64,000 nucleotides of DNA, taken from positions 45,869,341 to 45,933,340 of the forward strand of contig OU342632.1 of NCBI GenBank assembly GCA_910589415.1. The letters are read 5' to 3'. The position numbers and the translations under genes were made by a program. Under the pieces are notes generated by a model. That model was not told the DNA's origin and did no database searches. It saw nothing but the letters and a program-made list of their open reading frames with translations. The stretch comes from Malachius bipustulatus. Its lineage: Eukaryota > Arthropoda > Insecta > Coleoptera > Melyridae. Position 1 is the first letter of the stretch, and each line of letters begins with the position of its first letter. This document shows, piece by piece, positions 1-10,560 of this stretch.

Positions 1-250
1 CAACCTAGCAGCAACTCGGTCCATCTCAGCTCGAAGTCGTCGGCTTATCAGCCAACCAAGCAGCAAACTCGGTCCAGCTCAGCTCGGAGTCGTCGGCTTA
101 TCAGCCAACCTAGCAGCAACTCGGTTCAGCTCAGCTCGGAGTCGTCGGCTTATCAGCCAACCTAGCAGCAACTCGGTCCATCTCAGCTCGAAGTTGTCGG
201 CTTATCAGCCAACCTAGCAGCAACTCGGTCCAGCTCAGCTCGAAGTCGTC
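1..250. repeat. 52-53 bp minisatellite
   Basis: Four full head-to-tail copies and one partial copy of a 52-53 bp unit start at about 1, 53, 106, 158 and 210. Each unit contains the stretch ctcggtccatctcagctcg. Copies differ by a few substitutions and one 1 bp insertion. The array runs off the left edge, so its full size is unknown. The period is not a multiple of three, so it is unlikely to encode a repeated peptide. Confidence 0.93.
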
Positions 251-256
251 AACTTC

Positions 257-870
257 TCATTCCTCTCAGGCATTACATCTCCACCGAGAACACCCTTCCT
301 CTTTCCTCTCAGGCATTACATCTCCTCACTGAGAACACCCTTCCTCTTTCCTCTCAGGCATTACATCTCCTCGCTGAGAACACCCTTCCTCTTTCCTCTC
401 AGGCATTACATCTCCTCACCGAGAACACCCTTCCACTTTCCTCTCAGGCATTACATCTCCTTACCGAGAACACCCTTCCACTTTCCTCTCAGGCATTACA
501 TCTCCTTACCGAGAACACCCTTCCACTTTCCTCTCAGGCATTACATCTCCTTACCGAGAACACCCTTCCACTTTCCTCTCAGGCATTACATCTCCTTACC
601 GAGAACACCCTTCCACTTTCCTCTCAGGCATTACATCTCCTCACTGAGAACACCCTTCCTCCTCTCAGGCAGTATACCTCTCAAACATTACATATCTCTA
701 CAGATAACACACTTCCTCTTTCAACACACTTCCTCTTTCCTCTCAGGTATTACATCTCCTCACCGAGAACACCCTTCCTCTTTCCTCTCAGGTATTACAT
801 CTCCTCACCGAGAACACCCTTCCTCTTTCCTCTCAGGTATTACATCTCCTCACCGAGAAAACCCTTCCTC
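257..870. repeat. 45 bp tandem repeat array
   Basis: About twelve copies of a 45 bp unit containing ctctcaggcattacatctcc. Full units start at 302, 347, 392, 437, 482, 527, 572 and 617. A degenerate stretch covers about 660-735, and three more units start at 736, 781 and 826. The first copy (261-301) lacks 3 bp. One forward frame has no stop through the regular copies (45 nt = 15 codons) but has no ATG. I treat it as a satellite, not a gene. Confidence 0.93.
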
Positions 871-3800
871 TTTCCTCTTTTATATCACATTATTACATTT
901 CATTGTTTGATAATTTATCTACTTATACTTTTCCTGCATCACAAAAACTGATAGGTACCTACATTCAAAGTGATACCACTAGGTACTTCCCCAAATTTAA
1001 GTCGGTTCAATTTATTTTCAATAATAGCGCAAATAGGGCACAATTGTTACACATGACAACAGCGGAAAATGTCCAAGGTAATCAATCACATAACCAGGCA
1101 GTCCAGGTCCAGACACGCAACACCTGACCTCTGTAATTTTTCGATCAACAAAATTACCACTACCAATTATCATTGTCAAATAAAATATTGTCGTTCTAAA
1201 GCTTTTAATCAACTCATTATATAAATAAATAAATAAAATACACTAACAGATATCTCATCAGTTGAACTAGGCCTTCCACTTTCGTATTGTCTAGGTATTT
1301 TTCCTTTTTTTTTTTTTTTTGAATATATGATAGTTTTTCCTTAATAAGGTTTTACTTTCAAGAAAAGAAAGTAATTCGTTTCTCTTACCTTGCGTCGTCT
1401 CTGTTCACTTTCCTAAAGAGAACACTTAAGTGTCTTTAACTGTCTTATTCCTCCTAAAGCTTGCCTAAGCTTGTCATTACCTAACGCTAAGCATTCTTGG
1501 CCTTCTTGCTAGCCTCTGGTGCTTTGACAGCACCCTGCTGAATACACATAAATCACTACTCTACTCAAGATATCTTGATCATTAGCCGTTGATTCTAGCC
1601 TTGCCAAGGTTTCCGCGCCAAGACACGCTATGGTCAACAGTACCCACCATGGTCCTCCCTATCTGAAGTTCGTTCGTGGGCGGTCGGCAGAATCCCCTCG
1701 ATCCTTCACGCCCGGAACACAAAGTCAGGCCACACTTGCCTCCACTCTGACCTACACATGCAAACTACACAGGCATCAATTATTGTCTTCTAGCCGCTCT
1801 CAGGCCACAGACCTTCTCTCAGGGACTCGAACTTATGCACAGGCCACACAGGCCTACTCGTCACACAGACCAGGCCACACAGGCCTCCCAGAACTCTACG
1901 ATCAACGCTCAGCTCTACTTCAACGTTTCAGCAATCTAGACATCTTCAGTACTCATTAACGTTTGTCTCTTAAGTGCCTATTATGATTCTGTCTTTTACT
2001 ACGTGAACTCTATGCGTGACTATGCGTTAACTCTATGCGGATTCATGATTTATGCATGCTTCATCATTCAATTTCTTTCTCTAACTCTAAATAAATCTCT
2101 TGCGAGTTCCTTTAATTATTCAGTAAGGCTCATAAAATAACTATAATCTTTATCAAGTACCTACTTAATAATCTTTCTTCCTTAACTCTTTTTGCTTATC
2201 CTTAACTCTACTCATCTTAGGAATAGGACATTTAGTGAGTACATCAGCTCACCTGTTATCTGTATTATAAGAGCACCAGAATACACCAAACTAAAAGTAC
2301 TAAAAGAACTTAAAAGTAAACCTTTGTCTTGATATTTCGTTTCCTTCACGCAGCGGACGTTGGCTCTTCAGTGCGTCGGATGCTTTATGCTAATTAAGTC
2401 GACCTTGATTGCGTATGATATTTATTTTACTGATATTTTGTACATCGATACCAAATATGTAATAATGAAAGAGATTGCATCTGCTTACGTTCTTTTACAA
2501 TTCTAACATGTAGTCAAACCATTACATCCCTTATTAATCTTATCATAAAGAAATATTACCTTCACTACTTCTCAGTACCTAAGTATTTTAATTATTACAT
2601 TCGTCTTCATCACTTGGCAAAATCATTAGGAGGCCTCCATTGTTTACATTCTAATTAATCAACAGTTAATCACAAAATTAAAATATGTAATTGCATAAAA
2701 CCCCCTTTTCAAATCTGATTTTATATTTTTTTTTTTTACAACGAAAAAGCTATAGGTACTTATAATATAATTTTTCAATATTTTTTTTTTATATATATAT
2801 ATAGGTACGTACTTTATTAAACTGTCAATTCACGGGGCGCGTTGTTATTTACCACCTTTAATCATAAGTTTCCTGGCAAAATTTCATTGACATGTAAATT
2901 GACACTCGGGCATTCGCATCCCTACACATTATTTCTAAACCAACTAATAAATATTAATCATTTATGATATCCAATATTCCGTGAACACTCTTTTATGCTG
3001 TGCGGGTAGAAAACTCACTGACTAAAGAAGAGAAATTTAATCTTGCGCCTTGCGCGCCAACAGCGTGTTCAGAACTTCAGAGTACCTACATCAAACAGAA
3101 TCGGATAGAAAATGAGAGACTTTTAAAAGAGATAAACTATTTAAAATTCACGGCCTCTTGTTAGTGGCTATTTTCTTCTCTCTCACTTGCATGTGCACTA
3201 GCTTTACATTAGGTAGTTATTTAAACAAAGTAATAAGTCGATTCTTTATACCTAAGACGAACGTTGAATATACATATTTCAGTAATACCTATCGCCTCAA
3301 CTTCATAGCAATAATTGAATTCACTTAACTTCATAACGATAATTCCCAAATACGTCGACGAATATAATGTACTTAATATCTACTCTTAGTTTGATCTTCG
3401 TCACGTAAATTCGAGGCAAACTTCACGCAATTTATGTTAGGTGAATTAGATTACACAGGTAGTATACCTAAATCAAGTCGAATCGACGCAAATCAACCCC
3501 AAAATGCTACTTGGGTTCAATTCCATTTCAGCTTACTTCATGCCTTATACCAGCTTAATTCATGCCTTATATTCATGCTTCATGCTTATTTTGCTTTACT
3601 TCTACCTATCGAATTCAAAATATGTAAGTCCATTTGGACTTTGGAGAGCTCCCCAACTTTAGTCATGCTTTTCATCTACTCATAATTATCTATCATGCAT
3701 CTCTCAACTCACTAGCTAAAAATAGCTGCTTACCTTTAGGAATAATCTCAGAATAATCTTCATTACTTATCCTTACTTATCACAACTCTACTCAACATGG

Positions 3801-4352
3801 CAATAGCTGCTTACCTTTGGGAATAACCTTGGAATAATCTTTATAACTGATCTCCTCCAAACTCTACTTATTAATAAACTTTATTGCAGTGCCATCAACT
3901 TCGAACGTCGCAAACTTTAATTTTGGTCAATTCTTGTATGCTGTTTCTCATAACATACCACTGCTTCACCACCTTATAATTTTTCCTTAGAAAACCGACA
4001 CCAGTCGGATATCAATCCAATAATACGTTAACACTTCATACTCAGTGTTTTCTTGCAAGATTTCTTGAGCTTCCGTTTTCCTTTAATTTACTAAATTCAG
4101 CTTCTAATAAATTTAATTGTTGTTAACGGAGGAGCGGAACTTCTCTTAAGTACCTAGGTAGGTAGCACATAATACCCACGCGAGGCCCACGCCGGGGAAA
4201 CTCGCGCTGCGACTCAGACACTTGAGTACCGGACAACAGCACCAACACTACCCGATGTTAAAATTTATTTCATGGGAAATTCGCTAAAAACTTAAATTTT
4301 TGTTTCACTTCACTTTCACCAAGAAAAGGCATTTTTGTGGATATCCCACCGC
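871..4352. other. no gene recognised; possible LTR-element interior
   Basis: AT-rich sequence with scattered short open frames. The longest, at 1630-1959, is repetitive (it contains several caggccacacaggc-like motifs) and matches no family I recognise. A poly-T run lies at 1304-1320. Because the LTR-like sequence at 4353-4540 faces left, this stretch and the minisatellites may be the degenerate interior of a non-autonomous LTR element. That is inference: no gag, protease or RT frame is visible. Confidence 0.4.
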
Positions 4353-4540
4353 TGTCAAATATTAGGAACATTATTTATTCAGTTCAATAATAATTATACA
4401 ATAACAATAATGACGAAGAAGTATATTATTAACATTCATATATTGACTCTACGACGGTTATACAACCACTACTGACTTCTAGCTCCTTTTCCTGCCTTGT
4501 CCCATGTTACGCATCATGCGCAACATTCCTAATACCAACA
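4353..4540 (-). mobile_element. LTR-like sequence, minus orientation
   Basis: Read on the minus strand this 188 bp block starts TGTTGGTATTAGGAA and ends TTCCTAATATTTGACA. It therefore has TG...CA ends and imperfect terminal inversions. An AATAAA lies near its 3' end (within CTGAATAAATAATG), as expected for an R-U5 boundary. The next minus-strand bases contain TGGGATATCCAC, which could be a primer-binding site starting with TGG. No second LTR or target duplication was found, so this could be one end of an element running past position 1, or a chance resemblance. Confidence 0.35.
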
Positions 4541-5016
4541 GACCTTCCTGTTGGTGTTAATGCGTCTGCATTCCTTGCATTCCTGTCTGTATTCCGATCT
4601 GAGTGAATCCTAACAGAATATAATTTTAAAATGTCCTTTAAACGGGTCTGTATCCATTCCAAAACTAAAATTTCCTGAAAATCAAGGGACAAGGCCATAA
4701 TTGTCCGTCCTGTATACCGTGAATAACCCAGCTCAGTGAAGTTTTGGCACCCCTAAGTGCAAATTTCTTTTAATTATGCGTTTTACGAAAAAAAACATTG
4801 TTTTAACCAGAAACATCATGCTAAAAGCGACTATGTTTTTGGCAAAAAATTATGAATATCATTTTAAGGACAATATTTTGTGTGATAGAACCCAAGATTC
4901 AAAATTGGTCTCTATGTAATATGTAATATGATCATTGTTGGTTCATTGAATTTTGCTTCGACATTTTGTAGTAATTCATTATTCAGTGTTGATTTTTCCA
5001 TTACAGTCTTTATAGT

Positions 5017-5184
5017 TATAATAACTAAATAAAAAATAAATATCTTATGGCTGTGGTAAAGCCCAAGTGCCAGAAGTTTTCAAGTAGCCTCAAGGGCCTC
5101 TGACGTAACTTAACGACTGCTATGAAGCAGCCGGGACCCCCTTTTTAACGTACCTCCCGGAGCACGATATAATAACTAAATAAA
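5017..5184. mobile_element. short retroposed LINE-type fragment with 17 bp target duplication
   Basis: A GC-richer 134 bp insert (5034-5167) is flanked by two identical copies of tataataactaaataaa, at 5017-5033 and 5168-5184. An exact 17 bp duplication is typical of target-primed retroposition. The insert contains taacgactgctatgaagcagc, which I recall from 3' tails of LINE/SINE-type repeats in other insects (memory, not a search). No coding frame is present, so this is a dead-on-arrival copy. Confidence 0.7.
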
Positions 5185-6261
5185 GAGTATGGATAGGTCA
5201 AATTAATAAAATTCTCTTTCTTCAGTAAGATATCCAAAAGTGAATTTAATTTTAAAACACTTACAGCCAGTATTATAAAGGCTCATGAAGGGATTACAAA
5301 AATGTTAATAAAAGTTATAAATTTGTAATAAAATAAAATTATTAAAGTTGATCGTAAAAGAGACTATGTTTTCAATTATTCAACTACCAACAAGATTTTA
5401 TAATTTTCCACATCAAATCATTACTAAATTAGTCTTTGGGGCTTAAAGTTGACAGAAAGAATTTTATTTTCAATATTTATTATTCATCATATATTTTATC
5501 TTCATCAGTAATAAAGGACCATGCTTGGTTAGTAAACTTGAAAAAAAATTTGAAAATCGTTTATTTCTCCTTCAATATGTAATCCTTACATTCATCACTG
5601 ATGGGATATATTTAATAATGAAAAGCTTTCAGAAACAATACTATACACGTATAAATAATTTTTATACTGTTAATTTTTGCAAATGTTTATGTAGATATAC
5701 CATCCAATTTTCTCTCTTGTATTCTTGTTTCCCCCAACTCTTTTCCTTTCTTATTTAATAGAAAACAAACAGTAAAAATTTGTTTTATGGAAAGTATACA
5801 TATACATAACTGATTAATTCAACATTTTCTACTGCTAGTTAAATCTGCTATCCAATAAATTTTGTTTTATTCTTATAACCGCATTCAATAATTATTTCTT
5901 CTAATTATCTTATTTTTCATTTTATTTGCCAGAGTAAAAATAGATCTTTCTTTTGTAGTCTTTTATCTTGACAACTTATCAAGCTGTTTGTAACACCTAG
6001 ACTCATTGTATTGTTAGTTGGTACATAATTATTATAAATATACTCATAAAATTGTGCAAGAAGAGAACAAATAAACTTACATGTAGGTGTCGGCATTTAC
6101 TATTCCTGTCTAGAAATGCAAAGTGCCAAAAAAATTCACTAATTTATGTGTTAAAAGGTACACTTATTTATGGATCCTCCTAATGACGTTTTAAAATAGA
6201 AAAAATACAATAATTGCTGCGCTTGTTTGTTCTATAATAATTTTTTGTTTTTCAATTTTAG
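5185..6261. other. no gene recognised; intron or upstream DNA of next gene
   Basis: Very AT-rich, with no conserved frame. The piece around 5262-5285 (cttacagccagtattataaa) resembles the end of the TTA-duplicating element at 22457-24221 and may be a fragment of that family. The first recognised exon of the next gene begins at 6262 with a good acceptor (tttcaattttag), so most of this stretch is probably intronic. Confidence 0.4.
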
Positions 6262-6798
6262 GCAGTAAATCACTGAGTAGGACCCGACTCAACCTCCTGT
6301 TGTCTTGTTTTTATTTCGAAGAAATCGAGTTATTCAGACGATTTCGAATCAAAGCTGAAAGACTTCCTTATGCAGACATGAAAGCGCAGGTTAACAAACG
6401 ACCTTCTCTCGTTCGAGTGATGGACAGTTTGAAACGAATATCAAAGTCCGATTTAAATAAATTCGAATTTAGCTACCAAGTGCCTTATTTGAACATAGTC
6501 GGAATCGTCGGCTACAAAAATAACATCTACAAGTCTGTCTTTATTGAAGTATTGGATGACTTCACTTGCGTCAAAAATAAAGATTGTCACCCTTCCGGTT
6601 TGATGCAGCTGAAATTAAGGATTCTCGATCAGATGGAGGAAGCTCAAATTGTAGTAAGTAATTTAAATTTCACGAATATTGGGATTTGCTAATAATATTG
6701 ATACTTTTTTATAGGTTTCTGAACAAGATATAGAGAACTCCACTGAAGAAGAATTACAGAACTATTTATTAGATGAATTAGAACTTGTCTGTTTGTGA
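6262..6798 (+). CDS. C-terminal exons of a RAP-domain/FASTKD-like protein (partial)
   Basis: Two exons are supported. The first is 6262-6653, with acceptor tttcaattttag and donor gtagtaagt. The second is 6715-6798, with acceptor ttttttatag and stop TGA. They join in phase into about 158 residues. The last 80 residues, from about NIVGIVGYKNN to the end, resemble a RAP domain as in FAST-kinase-domain mitochondrial RNA-binding proteins: a beta-rich start, then K-x-R-x-L (LKLRIL), a short strand (QIVVSE) and a terminal helix with YLLDEL. Known family members act in mitochondrial RNA processing; that role is inferred here from the C-terminus only. The exon opens in phase 1, so upstream coding exons must exist; none is found in the 6.2 kb to the left. 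They may lie outside the window, or this may be a broken copy. An AATAAA follows at 7233-7238. Confidence 0.5.
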
Positions 6799-8302
6799 GC
6801 GTTGCTTGTATGCAATCAAATTTATACAAGAAACTGGATAAAAAGTACAAAATGATTAATGTACTCCACGAAATGAGGTTTTCTAAGGATATTATACACA
6901 AAATACATGATAATTTACGTAACAAGACAGGAAAAGCTTTGCAGGTTGAGCTAACTTTAATCCCAATGCAGGCGAGTCCTGGAAGCTTGGGAGACCTGCG
7001 CAACACTTTCCGATAGACGGATGTTGAATTTTTTACAACCGAATCTACTATTTGAACCAACAAGGGTTGAAAAGAATTAATTTATTAAATTTATTCTTCT
7101 AGTGAATGACATTTATATTTAATTATATTTAACATTAATTTTCAATTTTAAAATTATTGATATTATGATTTTCGTGTGCTTCCATAAGAAATGGAAGCAA
7201 AACAGGTGACTTCGTGCCTTTAGTAGTGGCTGAATAAAAAAACAACTCACTCGGTTTTGATCTCAGAAATGATTCAGATCCCTGAGTTTTTTTTGAAGGG
7301 GAGAAATTATTCGAGGGTTATACAGATAGGTTTAGAAACCTGAAGAAATTTTGGGTGGTGATGCGGTCTCAAACCTCCAATTTGAGGACACAAGAACCGT
7401 ATATCACACTGTAGTACCATAATCAATAAAAAAAAGGAATTAAGTATAGATTTTCCATGTTCCAGTTACTCTGTATAGTTTGAATAGTAAAATTAATGGA
7501 GAAAAGACTGATATTTTAAATTAATAAATAATCTTTGCATAAAAAATTATTTCATGTGATTCTTTATTTCGTTATATAATCAGGTGTCAGTTATAGTGGG
7601 CGGTATGATTTCCTTTTCGTTAAAAAATTCACCAAGGCATCTTTACCTAAGTAATTGATTAGTTTTATTCTGAGATTTTTTAACCATCACCCTCTGTTGT
7701 CTTAAATATATTTTTTTAAATAATCACTAATGACACTCTAACTTTTAATAGAAGGGAAAACATACAGCCCAGTGTGTGTAGCTATTTCTAGGATAATTAT
7801 TATTTATTTTTGTATGTAGGTACTAGAATTTTTGAAAGTTTACTGAAGGTTTCACTTCTAACCTTTTTCTTTAAACATTATTAGTCTATTCGAGACAATC
7901 GAATTCTAGGTGTGATATATTTATTTTGTATTGTAATTTATAAAGAAAATAAAAAATCATGCTCACCAAAACTGTAATATTTTATGTACACATTAGCTAT
8001 TATAAAAGTTATACACTATTCAGCCTTGAAAATAAATACTTAACACTAAATAACAGACTTATCTATTCGATTCAAACAATTTTTTTTACATATCTTACAT
8101 AATTATCACTAATTACATAATTCAATAAAAAAATAAATACACAAAACTGGATGAAGCTCCTAAATTCAAACAATCATAATAAACATACAATTTTATAACG
8201 ATAAATTATTGAAAAATGTTGTTATCTAAATCTAGTCAGCACTGCACTGGCATTTTATAATAATTAATTATAACCCAGAGTTAAAATATCACATTCTGCA
8301 CT
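6799..8302. other. tail-to-tail intergenic region with polyadenylation signals
   Basis: Between the plus-strand gene ending at 6798 and the minus-strand TM2 gene ending at 8303. A plus-strand AATAAA is at 7233-7238 and a minus-strand AATAAA (tttatt on plus) is near 7920-7926, so each gene has a plausible 3' end. A plus-strand open frame at 6795-7016 has reasonable codon texture but overlaps the stop of the upstream gene and matches no family I know. Confidence 0.5.
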
Positions 8303-10253
8303 TTATAAATATAGAGATCCATCAGCCGGTCCAAGATAATGTAATGAAATCAACGCAACGTCTATAATTGTCCACACACCGAGTCCTCCAAAACTGAACA
8401 ATTTCCCAATACCTTCTTGCCAATGACCCAGATAAAACCGATCGGCACCAAACCCGCCTAAAGTGACACTTAACAGCAGGGCTGTACTCCAACGGTAACC
8501 ACCTGTCCAATTACACTCCACATTTTTAAAAAAAGTTCGATGCCCTTTAAAAAATGAAGCAATTAAGTGTACAATTTAAAATGTGTCTTAAAAAAAAGTT
8601 TTCGTATCATGAATAAACCATACTCACCCAGACAGAGAATATCATCATTGACTGTGCATTCAGTAGTGTAATACAATCTCGGTGAAGAAACAGAATTGCA
8701 TTTTGCTCTCAACAAGCATTTATGCTCCCAAGCTTCTGTCTGATAGCAGTAGCGACAAATCAATTGCTTTACTAGCGTTCTGTTCCCCTGAAATTATCAA
8801 GTAGATATTATATGGATAGCAAAAATTGAAGAATACACAAGGACACAACATTCCAAACTAACAAATCAGTTAGGTTATCAAAGCTAAAGTTGGGCAGAAT
8901 TCAGGACCCAGTCGGGTATACCCATATATACTAAACTATTAATACAGGACACTTCTATACCTAACGCATTGTGTTATTGAACGACAACGTTAGCAGCACC
9001 GGCACTGCCAAGCCTAACTTGGTAGTAACACTAAAATGTAATGTATTTAGCGAAACATGGCGGTGGAAGTTTTGAAAATCAACACTGAATAAAAAAGCTC
9101 TTAAAATTAATTAGACGGATGAAATTTGGGATTAAGAATTAATACAACAATAAACATGTAAGACTTCTGCATTCTTACTTCCAACTTTTACATAATATGA
9201 TAGTCCGCATTTGAAAGTGACAATTTGCGACACTTATCCGCGGTACGATAGTGAAATAGTTGACGTCAGGTGAACGTACCCAATAGCACTGTCTGAAGCT
9301 GTCAAAAACCATGAAAAGTTATTTGAATTTGAAAACAGCTTAGTGACACCAAGGCCTGCATGAGGGTGCTGTAAAAACTGTTGCAGGTTTTTAAACAAAG
9401 TGTCCGGTATTGATAGTTTAGCGTATTTGGTATACCCCTAGTTGACGGCCTTTGACATTTGATATGCACTCAACACTTGTTTGAATATAAAAAAAGTAAG
9501 AAATTATCCAGAACAGGTTAATAAAAGTGCAATCTGAATGATTAAAAACTTTTCAACACAAGTTTTCAATAATAATTCAGATACAACAAAATTTGGGTCT
9601 AATCGAACGCCTTTCATCAAAAAGTCTTCTGGCATTTATAAACAAAGTAGGGGTGGTTCAAGTAAGAAAGCAAGTCAGTTAAAATGGTTAGAAGGGCCCT
9701 CTGTTATCTAGTCGTTTGTAGCATAAACATCCTTCCCACATACCAAATAGTAGTTCTAATCATAATTATCTTTAAAATTAAATTACCCTGCAATCCACCA
9801 TATCTCTAGGTTCACACAAAACCGTGACCGTTTCGCCATAAACGCAGTTCGTGCTTAAATTACATTTCATGCAAGGTATAGGTAGCTTTTCACAGGTTTT
9901 GTCCACAGGACACATCAAAATAGCATCTTGATCCTGCTGGAAAAGTGTTCAATTAAATAAATACATCATCGTTAAAATAATTTGAAACTCAAAAATTTCA
10001 ATACATACACGAGAGTGTACTTCATGAATGTTCTTGGTATCATTTTTCGAAGTATCATTAAGCAGATACTCTTTAATGAGAGAGCCTCCAATGCGATTGT
10101 CATCCGCTGTAATGATTGTTTTTGGAAATAGTCACAGAGGTTTAGGATAAATGGTAAATAACACTTACCCATCAAGGACCGTGGGATATTATTGATCAAA
10201 AAGGTAAGTAATATTACTATTGCTTTCCGCAAACTTATATGGACACACTTCAT
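8303..10253 (-). CDS. amx: TM2 domain-containing protein 3 (almondex orthologue), 5 exons
   Basis: Exons on the minus strand are 10169-10253, 10009-10106, 9787-9936, 8628-8787 and 8303-8544. All have GT-AG sites and consistent phase and give 244 residues, close to human TM2D3. The start ATG (10253) opens a hydrophobic signal peptide (about residues 1-28: MKCVHISLRKAIVILLTFLI...). Residues about 60-175 are a cysteine-rich lumenal or extracellular part with CMKC, CRYC and CNWTGGYRW motifs. The C-terminal TM2 domain (about 178-244) has two hydrophobic helices around the conserved DRF triplet (GFGADRFYLG) and ends GPADGSLYL, diagnostic of the TM2D3 branch rather than TM2D1 or TM2D2. In Drosophila, almondex is a maternal neurogenic gene that promotes Notch signalling. 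Intron 3, between 8787 and 9787, is the largest (about 1 kb). The frame is intact and the gene looks functional. Confidence 0.93.
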
Positions 10254-10560
10254 CGTATTAGAAATTAATTAAGATTTGATTAGCTATTATTTTGTATTTT
10301 ACTTAAACATAAAACCAAAATATGCAACAGCTGATTTACACAGCAAAAGCAAACAGCAAGAAGAAGAAGACTCTGCTATGAAAGAAGAAGAACAGCCTAC
10401 AATGCTTAGAATACAGAACATCGGGAAGGACTATTGTCACCCGCACGTCACTGGTACTGGTTGATGATTATAAAATAGGCCCACGCGCAGATGGCTGTGA
10501 CGTCACGTACGTGACTATAAAATACTAACGACAGCCACAGGCCACAGCTGTCTATTTATT
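10254..10560. promoter_or_regulatory. promoter-like region upstream of the TM2D3 gene
   Basis: A perfect CRE-type octamer TGACGTCA lies at 10498-10505. It overlaps a perfect 14 bp palindrome GTCACGTACGTGAC (10502-10515). TATAAAA follows at 10516-10522, with another TATAAAATA near 10471. The TATA boxes read on the plus strand, opposite to the TM2D3 gene, so they could serve a divergent transcript. Only a short frame (ATG at about 10614, 13 codons) follows. Function is inferred from motifs only. Confidence 0.4.

Noticed and set aside
1..870. Regular repeats that might suggest a CRISPR array
   Set aside because: Units are contiguous without unique spacers, and the genome is eukaryotic; these are minisatellites.
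1630..1959. 109-codon plus-strand open frame
   Set aside because: Repetitive composition, no recognisable domain, no splice or promoter support; it lies in a probable element interior.
6689..7063. 124-codon minus-strand frame opposite the RAP-like gene
   Set aside because: It overlaps the coding exon and 3' flank on the other strand and shows no family motif; an antisense shadow.
8322..8510. Second frame inside the TM2 exon
   Set aside because: Out of frame with the conserved TM2 domain and carries no motif.
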